Assembly (NCBI GenBank): GCA_047618505.1
Contig: JBLHLB010000041.1
Location: 1-18,971, forward strand
Direction: 5' to 3'
Length of the DNA stretch: 18,971 nt
From: JBLHLB01 sp047618505
GTDB lineage: Bacteria > Planctomycetota > UBA1135 > GCA-002686595
Under the pieces are notes generated by a model. It was not told the DNA's origin. It made no database searches and saw only the letters and a list, made by a program, of their open reading frames with translations. Each line of letters starts with the position of its first letter. Positions within the stretch are counted from its first letter, which is position 1. A program made the translations under genes and the position numbers. This document shows, piece by piece, positions 5,891 through 13,861 of this stretch.

Positions 5891-5953
5891 GCCCAACGGC
5901 CTTGCCGATCAGCGGTGACGCGAAGCGTCGTCCGCTGCATCGGCTGGTTCGAC
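5891..5953 (-). repeat. attC-12 recombination site
   Basis: Left box GCCCAAC (5891-5897) fits RYYYAAC; right box GTTCGAC (5947-5953) has one mismatch. The inner boxes are CCGATCAGCGG and CCGCTGCATCGG with one spare base on the right. The tip GACGC, GAA, GCGTC contains GCGAAGC (5920-5926). The upstream gene ends inside it. Confidence 0.93.
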
Positions 5954-6403
5954 TGCAAGTTGAAGTGATAGGGGCATGCAGTAGCCCGGGTCGAATTCGT
6001 TATGCACGGCCACGACACCACTGGAAGTGGTCAGTAGTTCCTGGCTGTGCTCGGATCCGGGACCAAGGCCCTCGGTGAATACAATGCGGGGTCCGGCTTG
6101 GCGCCAGCCTCCCTCTACATGTTCATACTCGCCAAAACAACCCCACAAGGAAAACACATAGGTTTCATCAGCATGGACAACAAGCGTTTGGCCCGTTAGG
6201 CCCGGGCCTGTCGAGTACGTTCCAGGAGCCAATGTAACTTGACCATACTCACCAATGCTGTGATCACACCACGGGGGCATGTCATCTGGCGAATCGATGG
6301 CTGGCACGTCACTGCCAAAAGAAACCGAGACCGGGCGATTACCCCTGCTACATGAAGCGAGCATTGAGGCGCAGCCGAGGATTAAGAGGGGCAACCGCTT
6401 CAT
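5909..6403 (-). CDS. Lipoprotein, first cassette of the array, ending inside attC-12
   Basis: 164 residues from ATG at 6403. The signal MKRLPLLILGCASMLASC has a good lipobox (LASC, lipid site Cys18). The mature part starts with a Ser/Pro/Asp-rich linker, then a compact domain with further Cys residues near 46, 89 and 142. These occur in WCDHSIGEY, SLWGCFGEYE and PGYCMPL, so disulfides are possible in the periplasm. No family recognised. The last 15 residues (VEPADAADDASRHR) are encoded by attC-12, and the TGA comes from its conserved CCGCTGATC box. As the array's first gene it would be nearest any upstream promoter. Confidence 0.75.
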   Translation of the reverse strand: MKRLPLLILGCASMLASCSRGNRPVSVSFGSDVPAIDSPDDMPPWCDHSIGEYGQVTLAPGTYSTGPGLTGQTLVVHADETYVFSLWGCFGEYEHVEGGWRQAGPRIVFTEGLGPGSEHSQELLTTSSGVVAVHNEFDPGYCMPLSLQLAVEPADAADDASRHR

Positions 6404-6416
6404 GATAGGTTAGTCC

Positions 6417-6478
6417 GTCGAACTACTCTTCGACAGACCCGTCGAAACACCCAAGAGGGGTGGCGTGGTCTGTTGAAT
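6417..6478 (-). repeat. attC-like hairpin at the right edge of the array
   Basis: A GTCGAAC core (6417-6423) starts the segment and GTTGAAT (6472-6478), which fits GTTRRRY, ends it. Between them TTCGACAGACC (6429-6439) pairs with GGTCTGTTGAA (6467-6477) at 10 of 11 positions, and CACCC pairs with GGGTG inside. The arms lack the GATCAGCGG box. It may be a decayed attC, an attI remnant or an unrelated hairpin. Confidence 0.4.
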
Positions 6479-6958
6479 TCGCGGGGGCGTGGAGGTGGCG
6501 TTGCGCAAGTGCTTGGTGTGTGCGGAGTTGTGAAGTGTGTGCGCGGGCGAGGGGGCTTTCTACAGACCTGTATAAGCGCATCCGGCTAGACCCGCAAGGG
6601 GTGCTGGAGTTGTGAGCTTGGTGGGTGATGTCTCTGGGGAATCGGGCCGCTGCCCTCAACGTTCGGGTCCCAACGGAAGGACCAGCGACTCAGACTCCAG
6701 AACGGTGCTGCCCCAAAGGCATGCGATGAGATCGAAAGTAGGAGAAGGGCCCGCTCTCTCCCACCGTCTTGGAAAGCACCAAATGCCTCCGCGCGGGCTC
6801 GGAGTTCCACGCGAATCACTGCCACGCCTCGCAGGCTGATTACCCAGCCTGGGCAAGCACAGCGCCGCAAACCGCCGATTCATGCGCCTCTCCATGTCGA
6901 ACCCACTCCGTTACACCCCAGTGACCGCAGCACGCCCCCTCCCGGGTACTCTCTTAGG
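6479..6958. other. Gene-poor stretch between the cassette array and the two-component system
   Basis: About 480 bases with no frame that looks coding. Open frames here are low-complexity Arg/Pro/Ser strings without motifs. I looked for an integrase or its remnants on both strands, because this is where one would be expected, and saw none. No convincing -10/-35 pair for the array or for the response regulator stands out. Confidence 0.6.
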
Positions 6959-7690
6959 GTGACTATCAACCAGCGCACCATTTGTGTCGTCGAGGACGAC
7001 CCCGCGATTCGTCAGGGGATCGTCGATAGCTTGACCTATGCCGGTTTTGGCGTTGTCGAGTGCGCCGATGGGAAGAGCGCGCGGCGGGCGCTGCTTGGGG
7101 CGGACTTGGACCTGGCTCTTTTGGATGTTGTGCTGCCGGGGATGGACGCATTGAATTTCCTTCCGGAGCTGCGGGCGGCGCGGCCGACCTTGCCTGTCAT
7201 CTTTGTGACGGCGCGGGGAACCGAGGAAGATCGTGTGCGCGGGCTCAAGGGCGGCGCGGATGACTATGTGGTCAAGCCCTTTAGCGCGACGGAACTACTA
7301 GCGCGTGTCGAAGCAGTACTGCGCCGATCTGCGGAACGGCCGCTCGACATCACGGGCCTGGCGATCCCCGGCGGTAGCGTGGACTTGAGTCGGCGTGAAA
7401 TCCATATGGACTGCGGTGAAGAGCGTCAATTAACCGAACGCGAGGCCGAGCTCCTGGCCTACCTCGCCCGCGTTGGCAGTCGACCCGTCGGTCGCACGGA
7501 GTTACTGGAAAAGGTCTGGGGCCTCGATCCGCGTGGGATTGAATCGCGCACGATTGACATGACCATCGCGCGTCTACGGGAGAAGCTTGAGGAACCGAGC
7601 GGGGAAGACAAGCGCGAGCCGCGCGTGATCCTGACCCTGCGCGGCAAGGGCTACATGCTCGGCCCCGACGTGGAGGCACGTCAGCCGTGA
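6959..7690 (+). CDS. OmpR-type response regulator
   Basis: 243 residues from GTG at 6959. Receiver domain about residues 7-125: acidic pocket Glu12/Asp13/Asp14, phosphorylated Asp56 (LALLDVVLPG), Thr84 (FVTAR) and Lys106 in the YVVKPFS motif. All catalytic residues are present. A winged-helix DNA-binding domain of about residues 135-237 has the typical LTEREAELLAYLARVGSRPVGR and RTIDMTIARLREKL segments and ends RGKGYMLG. It acts with the histidine kinase that follows, whose GTG start overlaps this gene's TGA. No target or signal can be inferred. The upstream region shows no clear Shine-Dalgarno site. Confidence 0.95.
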   Translation: MTINQRTICVVEDDPAIRQGIVDSLTYAGFGVVECADGKSARRALLGADLDLALLDVVLPGMDALNFLPELRAARPTLPVIFVTARGTEEDRVRGLKGGADDYVVKPFSATELLARVEAVLRRSAERPLDITGLAIPGGSVDLSRREIHMDCGEERQLTEREAELLAYLARVGSRPVGRTELLEKVWGLDPRGIESRTIDMTIARLREKLEEPSGEDKREPRVILTLRGKGYMLGPDVEARQP

Positions 7691-9369
7691 AGTCGCACCG
7701 GCGAGCTAAGTTCCTTTTCCTCGGCGCTGCCTTGACGGCCTGCGCTGCCCTGGCGCTGTTGAATTGGAACGCCTACCGAAGTGCGCAGACCTTCAACACC
7801 GCGACCATTGAGGCGCAACGACAAGAGGACCTGCGCACGGCCCTCTATCGCATGGAGCAACGCATCGCGCCGCTGTTGGCTCGTGTCCTTGGGCGTGCGG
7901 AGGCGCTGATTGAGGAGTCATCGCCCCTCGACTATCGCATCGACCTGGTCCGGGGAAGCGCCGATGTTCTGGATGCTGCGGCGGCGGCACCGGTGGAGTT
8001 GGCTCGCCTGGCCCACGATGAAGCAAGCCGTGGCAGCCTCGCTTTGCCGAATCCACGAGCCGACGAGCCCGTGGATTTGGACCTGGGCAACAACCTTGTG
8101 CAGGTTGCAGCGCGCGGCACTCCACGTACCAACTACGAGTACAACCAGCGGCTCGAAACTCAGAACGCGGCGAACTACCAAACGCTCCCGGTAATCGGCG
8201 AAGCGGCGCTGACTGTCGGACCACTGGTGTCGGATTGGGTGCAGGAGGCGGGCGAAGCGCAGCTGGTTTTCCTGCGCAGCTTTACCCTGGACGGCGTGCA
8301 ACGCCTGCAGTCCTTCCGCGTGGATTGGTCGCAGCTTGAGTCGCTCTTGCTCGGTGAAGTTGACGATCTGTTCGAAGGAGCACAGCTCCTACCGGCCACA
8401 CGGGACGAGATCCTTGCGGCGGCGGCGGCGGCCCAATTGGGCGCCACGTCGGAGTTGGCGCAACAGGGCCCAGACCCCCAGGGCGACAGCAAGGCGGACT
8501 CCCGCGACCCGGGCGAAGGCAACCTCCTCGTGACGATTCCCGCGCGCCTCGTGGTGCCCGAAGCGGTTGGTGGCGCGGTGGATTTTGGGGTCCTGGGCCC
8601 CACGACTTTCGCCACCTGGGCCCTGGCCCTGGCTGCCCTCGTCGCCGCCAGCCTGGCCTTCCGCGCCAGCCAACGGGACGCAGCGCGCCAACGCCGCTTC
8701 ACCTCCGCCGTCACCCACGAACTGCGCACCCCCCTGACGACCTTCCGCATGTACAGCGAGATGCTCAGCCGCGACATGGTGCCACCGGAGCGCCGCGCGG
8801 AGTACCTGCGCACCTTGGAGGAAGAATCGCGGCGCTTGAGTGGCCTGGTGGAGAACGTCCTGGCACACGCGCGCCTCGAGGACGGTGCCGCCCGTACACG
8901 CCGAGAGGAGTTGACGGTCTCCGCCTTGCTGGAACGTATTGAGGCGCCGCTGGCGAGACGCTGTCTGGACGCTGAGACTGTGCTCGCCATCGACCTTGGG
9001 ACGGCCGCCGAGGTTGTTCTGAAGACTGACCCGGAAGCCGTCGCCCTGATTCTTTGCAACCTAGTCGACAACGCCTGCAAGTACGGGGCACCGCCCGCAG
9101 GTCACTCGCCGGAGGCGCCGATTAGGCTGCGGGTCAGCGCCACCCCGGGCGGGGTCAATCTCACGATCCGAGACCATGGCCCCGGTGTGTCTGCGGGCGA
9201 TGCGACCCAGATCTTCCAACCCTTCAATCGTGCCGGCAGAGACGAGAGCGATGCTGCCCCCGGCGTCGGTCTCGGTCTGGCCTTGGCGCGCGACCTTGCG
9301 CGTGCTTTAGATGGTGACCTGGTGCTCTTGGGCGCTGGTCCCGGCGGCGCCTTCGAACTTCGGCTCTAG
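7687..9369 (+). CDS. Membrane sensor histidine kinase, partner of the response regulator
   Basis: 560 residues from GTG at 7687, overlapping the regulator's stop (GTGA) with GGAGG ten bases upstream. One helix near residues 8-27 and another at about 308-326 enclose a roughly 280-residue extracytoplasmic sensor region of no recognised type. The cytoplasmic part has an H-box with His344 (SAVTHELRTPL), an N-box with Asn462 (NLVDNACKYG), a G1 box at 496-500 (DHGPG), an F-like FQPFNRA stretch and a G2 box at 526-532 (GVGLGLA). All catalytic motifs are intact. There is no visible HAMP domain between the second helix and the H-box, only a short linker. Operon with the regulator at 6959-7690. Confidence 0.95.
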   Translation: MKSHRRAKFLFLGAALTACAALALLNWNAYRSAQTFNTATIEAQRQEDLRTALYRMEQRIAPLLARVLGRAEALIEESSPLDYRIDLVRGSADVLDAAAAAPVELARLAHDEASRGSLALPNPRADEPVDLDLGNNLVQVAARGTPRTNYEYNQRLETQNAANYQTLPVIGEAALTVGPLVSDWVQEAGEAQLVFLRSFTLDGVQRLQSFRVDWSQLESLLLGEVDDLFEGAQLLPATRDEILAAAAAAQLGATSELAQQGPDPQGDSKADSRDPGEGNLLVTIPARLVVPEAVGGAVDFGVLGPTTFATWALALAALVAASLAFRASQRDAARQRRFTSAVTHELRTPLTTFRMYSEMLSRDMVPPERRAEYLRTLEEESRRLSGLVENVLAHARLEDGAARTRREELTVSALLERIEAPLARRCLDAETVLAIDLGTAAEVVLKTDPEAVALILCNLVDNACKYGAPPAGHSPEAPIRLRVSATPGGVNLTIRDHGPGVSAGDATQIFQPFNRAGRDESDAAPGVGLGLALARDLARALDGDLVLLGAGPGGAFELRL

Positions 9370-9424
9370 GGAACGAAAGGACGCGCCTCCAGGGCCCTGT
9401 TCGCCGTTCTCCGGGTACTTGGCG

Positions 9425-9500
9425 GTCTAACGCACTGATCAGAACCGCTGTTTGGGGTCGCTACTCAGACTCGCGACCGTTGCTGCATGTCGCCATAGAT
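9425..9500. other. Possible decayed attC-like half site
   Basis: A perfect GTCTAAC core (9425-9431) is followed by CTGATCAG, and further on by CCGTTGCTGCAT, with GGTCGC and GCGACC pairing between them. This copies the order of the array's attC sites, but no GTTRRRY box closes it and the arms pair poorly. It could be chance. It lies between the histidine kinase and the palindromic repeat. Confidence 0.25.
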
Positions 9501-9516
9501 GACGCGCGGGGCGACC

Positions 9517-9682
9517 CTAGCAGCCCGTTGAAAAACAGCAACTCCTCGCTCGGCCCCCACAAATCGCCTGGCTGCGTTGTCGGAACCACCCGTGTAGGTA
9601 CAGCTACGCGGAGAACCCGACGCCTTGCCAGGCAATTTGTGGAGACCAACCGAGAAGCTGCTGTTTTTCAACGGACTGCTAG
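9517..9682. repeat. 166-bp palindromic MITE-like element
   Basis: Two 56-base arms (9517-9572 and 9627-9682) are inverted copies at 48 of 56 positions. Both ends read CTAGCAG, then CCGTTGAAAAACAGCA. The inner 54 bases pair further (CGTGTAG with CTACGCG), so the whole element folds into one long hairpin. The palindromic CTAG at each end could be a 4-bp target duplication or part of the repeat. No transposase is encoded, so it would be non-autonomous. It lies in the gap between the converging kinase and helicase genes, which (9370-9746) otherwise holds no gene. It may also slow transcription from either side. Confidence 0.8.
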
Positions 9683-9746
9683 GCCCTTCCCGCTTCCGTG
9701 CACCTATTCGTGCACCACTCTGGAGTCCCTATCCCGAGTTGCTCTG

Positions 9747-12700
9747 CTAAGCCAGCAACGTCTCCAGGTCCTCGCGGGACAACCCGCCAAGGAGGGAGCG
9801 CTCCGGGCCCAGGAGGGCATCGCTCAGGGCTTGCTTCTTCTCTTGTAGGGCGACGACCTTCTCTTCCACCGTACCGCGTGCGATCAAGCGGTAGGCGAAG
9901 ACCGGGCGCGTTTGTCCGCGGCGGTGAGTACGGTCGATGGCCTGTGCTTCGACGGCGGGGTTCCACCAGGGGTCGAGCAGGAAAACGGTGTCGGCGGCGG
10001 TCAGGTTGAGACCATGGCCACCGGCCTTCAGGCTGATCAGGAAGATGCGGCAGTTGGGGTCTTCCTGGAAGCGCTGGACTCGGCCCTCACGGTCGCGCGT
10101 CTTGCCGGTCAGGAGTTCGTAGTCCAGGTCGCGCTCTTCGATGCCCGGCTTCACAAGGTCTAGGAAGCTCGTGAACTGCGAGAAGATCAACACCTTGCGA
10201 TTCGGATCATCGAGGATGATGTCTATGTAGGTGAAGAGCGTCTCGAGCTTGGCCGATTCCTCGCTGGCGCGGGAAGGATCAAGGAGAGCCGGGTGGCAGG
10301 CGATCTGGCGCAGGCGCAGCAAGGCCTCGAGCACCTGCACACCACCACCGGCGGCTGTCTTCGGCTCCTCTTCGTCGAGGGAACCCGTGAGGAGTTCGCC
10401 GCGGAAGTGATCCCGCAGTTGGTTGTATTGTGCGCGCTGCTTGTCGCCCAACTCGACAAAGAGCGTCTCGACGTTCTTGGGCGGAAGATCTTTCAGAACG
10501 TCCTCCTTGTGGCGTCGCAGGAGGAACGGCTTGACGGCGTTGTGCACGTCCTCGAGGAAGCGCGCGTGCTCCGCGGCCACGTCCTCCTTGTTCTCAAGAG
10601 TCGCACTTTCCTCCGGCGCACTTCCCGCTTCCCCGGGATCCAACAAGGTGCGGAAACGCGAAGCCCGGCCCAACATCCCCGGGTTGAGGAATTCGAACAG
10701 GGACCACAACTCACCCAGGTGGTTCTCCACCGGTGTACCCGTCAAGGCCACGCGGTGATCCGCGCGCAGCAAGCGCGCAGCGCGGGCCGTCTTACTGGCG
10801 GTGTTCTTGATTGCCGTAGCCTCATCCAACACGACCGTCGAAAAGGTCATCTTCGAGAGCTTGGCCGCGTCTCGCCGCAGGGTTCCGTAGGTCGTCACGA
10901 TGATGTCGTGCTCACGGAAGTTCTTGGCGGAGACAATGCGCCCTGCGCCGCGGTGGTCAAGGATCGTCAGCTCTGGGGTGAAACGCGCGGCCTCCGCGAT
11001 CCACTGGAACGCCAGGGAACGCGGCGCCACAACCAAGGCCGGCCGCCCCTCCTTGGCCGCCTCGGCGCGAATGGCAAGCAGATGCGCCAGGACCTGCACC
11101 GTCTTACCCAGACCCATCTCGTCGGCCAGACAGCCACCGATGCCGAGATTGCGCAGACTCTTCAGCCAACCGAGGCCGACCTGCTGATAGGGACGTAGGA
11201 CGCCGATGAAGCCCTCGGGCTCCGGGATGGGCGCCATCTTCTGGAAGCCATCTAAGCGCTCACGCAGGCGGCGGAAGCCGGCGTCGACTTCCATCTCCAC
11301 TTCGAGTTCGCGCTCCGAGAAGAGTGCTTCAAAGAGGAAAGCCTGGGTGTCGCGGAAGCGCAGGCCTTCCTCGCCGCGGTCTTCCCCCAGGTCGAGGGCG
11401 CGCAGACGCGAGAGCCAGCGCTCCGGCAGGAGGCCGACACGGCCATCCCCCAAACGCACAAGGCCTTCCCGGTCGCGCGCAGCGGCGAGGATCTCCGGCA
11501 CGGGCACAACGGTGCCGCCGAAGTCGAGACCACCGGCCAGGTCGAACCAGTCTTGACCGCTGTTGATCGCCAAGCGCCAACGCGACGGCGACCGCAGAAC
11601 GACCCCATTGGCCAGGATGACCCAACCGGCCGAATGCAGGCGACGCACCAGGCGCGGGAAGATTCCCTGGCGAACGCCACCGTTGCGCGTCGTCTCTACT
11701 CGCAGGGCTTCTGACAGACCCTCTTCGGGTTCGCCGCCGCCCAAGAGGAAATGCTGGAAGAGAGCCGTTTCCGCTGTGCGGTCGCGCTTCAGCAGTCGTC
11801 CGTCATCGGTCAGGACAGCCTTGGGTCCCGCTTGAAAAAGTGATGCCTCCTGTGTCCCGTAAACACAGGCCACGCGGCAGTCGAGCATGTAGGCCGAGCT
11901 TTTGCCCTCCGCCATGCCCGAGACGAAGAGCAATGGCCTTGGGCTCTCGCCGTCATCGTCCCATCGCACACCTGGCGCTTCTGAAAGCGACTCTCCGGCG
12001 ATGGCAGCAATGGCGGCGATGAGGGAGCTGGACTGGGACTTAGGGGCGCGCACGTTGCCGGCACGGGCGGCGGCAACCAGCTCTTCGATCTCCGGCGCAA
12101 TCTGACGCCGGTGCAGCTTCCCGCCGAGGAGAGCCAGGGGGAAGCCGGTGAACAAACGATCCTCTTCATCGAGGTCGCGCGCTTCGTCGCCGCGACGCAG
12201 GAAGGTCTCGAGCACGACCTCGCGGCCCTCCGCATCGATGCGGAAGGCGTGTTCCCAAGGCTCTTCGCTGCGGTCGGTTTCGACATCGAGCACGCGTCCG
12301 CCTGAATCTTCCTCGAAGCCCAGGCGACTTTCCCGACCGAATGCGGGCAACAGTTCCGCCGCCAGGTTGGGGTGCATCGCTAGGCCTGTTGTACCGGCCT
12401 GCAGCAAACGCGCTTCGTGGGGTGCGCGCACGCCTTCGAGGCGTTGCAGCAAACTCTGGTCAACGGAGTCGAGTTCTGCAAAAAAACGTTCGTGGTCCAC
12501 CGGCAGACGTCGCGGCGAGCCCCATTGTCCATCCTTGCGGCGGGACTGCGCGCGCAGCTCCACCAACAGATCACCCACTTCGCGCGCCAGGATCACGAGC
12601 ACAAGCTGCGATGTCGCCGCGCCCTTCTTACCGAGGAGCGGGGCCTTCGCTAGAGCGGTCTCCGCCGCCGCAATCGCCTTACGCCAGGGCGCGTTGCTGT

Positions 12701-12980
12701 CGTCGGAATCGGGCTTCCAACGGGTCCAAGCCGCCGCCAGGATGTGCTGGCATGTGTCGCCTTTCTCACCCGCCGGGCAGGTGCAGGTGCCGGTCCAATC
12801 GTCCTCGGGCCCCTTAAGACTTACGGCCCAGGCTTGCTTGTCCTGGACGGCGTAATTCGCAGAGGCCTTCTTGGCCTTGCCGACGATTTCGACCTGTCCA
12901 TCTTCGAACAGATTGGTGGCACGCTTACGCTGAACCAGCGTGAAAACGGGCCCACCGAGGGGAACTTCTAGGACTGCCAT
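9747..12980 (-). CDS. SWIM-domain SNF2-family DNA helicase/translocase
   Basis: 1077 residues from ATG at 12980; an in-frame TTG at 13028 is less likely. Order: a SWIM zinc finger with Cys66, Cys68, Cys77 and His79 (CTCPAGEKGDTCQH), a long bacterial SNF2-associated middle region, and then the two ATPase lobes. Lobe one has Walker A with Lys626 (DEMGLGKT), the motif II box DEAT at 719-722, and LTGTPVENHLGELWSLFEFL. Lobe two has KVLIFSQFT, LISLKAGGHGLNLT and the arginine-finger motif DRTHRRGQ at 1016-1023. All motifs look intact. Such enzymes move along or remodel protein-bound DNA or stalled transcription complexes using ATP. It is transcribed towards the palindromic element and divergently from the sigma factor gene. 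Confidence 0.95.
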   Translation of the reverse strand: MAVLEVPLGGPVFTLVQRKRATNLFEDGQVEIVGKAKKASANYAVQDKQAWAVSLKGPEDDWTGTCTCPAGEKGDTCQHILAAAWTRWKPDSDDSNAPWRKAIAAAETALAKAPLLGKKGAATSQLVLVILAREVGDLLVELRAQSRRKDGQWGSPRRLPVDHERFFAELDSVDQSLLQRLEGVRAPHEARLLQAGTTGLAMHPNLAAELLPAFGRESRLGFEEDSGGRVLDVETDRSEEPWEHAFRIDAEGREVVLETFLRRGDEARDLDEEDRLFTGFPLALLGGKLHRRQIAPEIEELVAAARAGNVRAPKSQSSSLIAAIAAIAGESLSEAPGVRWDDDGESPRPLLFVSGMAEGKSSAYMLDCRVACVYGTQEASLFQAGPKAVLTDDGRLLKRDRTAETALFQHFLLGGGEPEEGLSEALRVETTRNGGVRQGIFPRLVRRLHSAGWVILANGVVLRSPSRWRLAINSGQDWFDLAGGLDFGGTVVPVPEILAAARDREGLVRLGDGRVGLLPERWLSRLRALDLGEDRGEEGLRFRDTQAFLFEALFSERELEVEMEVDAGFRRLRERLDGFQKMAPIPEPEGFIGVLRPYQQVGLGWLKSLRNLGIGGCLADEMGLGKTVQVLAHLLAIRAEAAKEGRPALVVAPRSLAFQWIAEAARFTPELTILDHRGAGRIVSAKNFREHDIIVTTYGTLRRDAAKLSKMTFSTVVLDEATAIKNTASKTARAARLLRADHRVALTGTPVENHLGELWSLFEFLNPGMLGRASRFRTLLDPGEAGSAPEESATLENKEDVAAEHARFLEDVHNAVKPFLLRRHKEDVLKDLPPKNVETLFVELGDKQRAQYNQLRDHFRGELLTGSLDEEEPKTAAGGGVQVLEALLRLRQIACHPALLDPSRASEESAKLETLFTYIDIILDDPNRKVLIFSQFTSFLDLVKPGIEERDLDYELLTGKTRDREGRVQRFQEDPNCRIFLISLKAGGHGLNLTAADTVFLLDPWWNPAVEAQAIDRTHRRGQTRPVFAYRLIARGTVEEKVVALQEKKQALSDALLGPERSLLGGLSREDLETLLA

Positions 12981-13241
12981 GGGGGGGTAGGGAGCGCTCA
13001 GGGGGGGCGGATTGCGCCGGATCGCCAAGGGTACTGAGTTATTCCCTCGGGATCTCTGCTTGATTGGGCATCCCTTGTCAGCTTTGCGACTCGCCCCCCC
13101 CGCAATCGGCGCATTCGCGACCCATATTTCAGCGCCCTGGCATCAAAATGTGGGTCGGAGCGTGACGCATTGGGCCCCGGGGCGACAGCAACGGGTGGCC
13201 TGAGCTCAAGAGCTTGGCCATCGGGGCGCGGCCCTAGCAAA
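12981..13241. other. Divergent intergenic region, helicase and sigma factor genes
   Basis: About 260 bases that must hold the promoters of both flanking genes. It contains runs of seven and eight Cs or Gs near 12980 and 13095. I see no clear consensus promoter, operator or hairpin, and no Shine-Dalgarno site for either gene. Confidence 0.5.
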
Positions 13242-13859
13242 ATGAGCGAGAAGCACAGATTCACATCCCAGGATCAACGGGAGACCCACGGCCAAGGGCT
13301 TTCGGAGGAGGATCGCTCCCTCGTCGCTGCCCTCAAGCGTGGTTCCAAGGCAGCCTTCGTGACCCTCATGCGGCGTGAGTCGATCGCCGTGCGCGGGGCC
13401 CTAGCCAGACATATCGAGCGCCTGGCGGATGTGGATGACCTGGCCCAGGACGTCTTCCTGACTGCCTTTCGAGGAATGGATCGCTTCGAAGGTCGGGCCA
13501 GCCTGCGGACCTGGCTCCTGGGCATCGCCCGCAACCGCGCCCTGACCTTCCGGCGGGACGAAGGGCGCCGGCGAGCGCGCGAAGGAGATGTGGCGGAAAT
13601 GCGCCTGAATCAGTGGGAGATCGAGCGCCTGGAGAACGAGGTGGAGCTCGATGGGGACCGGCTCGCGCGCCTGCGCAATTGTGTGCAGCGGCTGGGCGAG
13701 CGGCAGCGGGCTCTGGTGGAGCGCTTCTATTTCCGCGGCGAATCCGCCGAGGCCATCGCCCAGGACGGCAAACGCGGCGGCGCGGCGGTGCGCATGTCTC
13801 TCCTACGCCTGCGTGGAATCCTACGGACCTGTGTCGAAGGCGAACGAGGGGACGACTGA
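13242..13859 (+). CDS. RNA polymerase sigma factor, sigma-70 family (ECF-like)
   Basis: 205 residues from ATG at 13242; the frame extends further upstream but only from a TTG. Region 2 lies at about residues 35-110, with the core-binding segment VDDLAQDVFLTAFRGMDRFEG and the -10 recognition helix ASLRTWLLGIARNRALTFRRDEGRRR. Region 4 is about residues 145-200 (LRNCVQRLGERQRALVERFYFRGESAEAIA, then a helix with GGAAVRMSLLRLRGILRTCV). There is no region 1 or 3. The next gene starts two bases after this stop and encodes a membrane-anchored FecR-like protein. The pairing is typical of sigma/anti-sigma units and of the Planctomycetes/Verrucomicrobia sigma family. Confidence 0.92.
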   Translation: MSEKHRFTSQDQRETHGQGLSEEDRSLVAALKRGSKAAFVTLMRRESIAVRGALARHIERLADVDDLAQDVFLTAFRGMDRFEGRASLRTWLLGIARNRALTFRRDEGRRRAREGDVAEMRLNQWEIERLENEVELDGDRLARLRNCVQRLGERQRALVERFYFRGESAEAIAQDGKRGGAAVRMSLLRLRGILRTCVEGERGDD

Positions 13860-13861
13860 AC

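Larger units (their letters stand above)
1..6478 (-). mobile_element. Integron gene-cassette array (CALIN-like, no integrase seen)
   Basis: Twelve attC sites recur every 0.1-0.7 kb between tiny minus-strand genes. Each has outer core boxes close to RYYYAAC and GTTRRRY, and most have inner boxes GATCAGCGG and CCGYTGCATC around a variable hairpin tip. The right inner box carries one extra base, which in known attC sites marks the left (L'') side in coding orientation. The array therefore reads right to left, matching the genes. The array is richer in A+T than the flanking chromosome. No tyrosine recombinase is visible. An integrase would normally sit at the right (attI) end, where instead there is gene-poor DNA and a two-component system. 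The left end lies beyond the window. Confidence 0.93.

Noticed and set aside
6479..6958. Possible integrase remnant next to the array
   Set aside because: I translated both strands in mind for the catalytic Arg, His-x-x-Arg and Tyr segments and for the integron-specific patch and saw none.
8175..9080. 302-codon minus-strand frame opposite the histidine kinase
   Set aside because: Low-complexity Arg/Ser/Ala shadow; the plus strand has all kinase boxes.
10293..11198. 302-codon plus-strand frame opposite the SNF2 gene
   Set aside because: The helicase motifs lie on the minus strand; this frame has no domain features.
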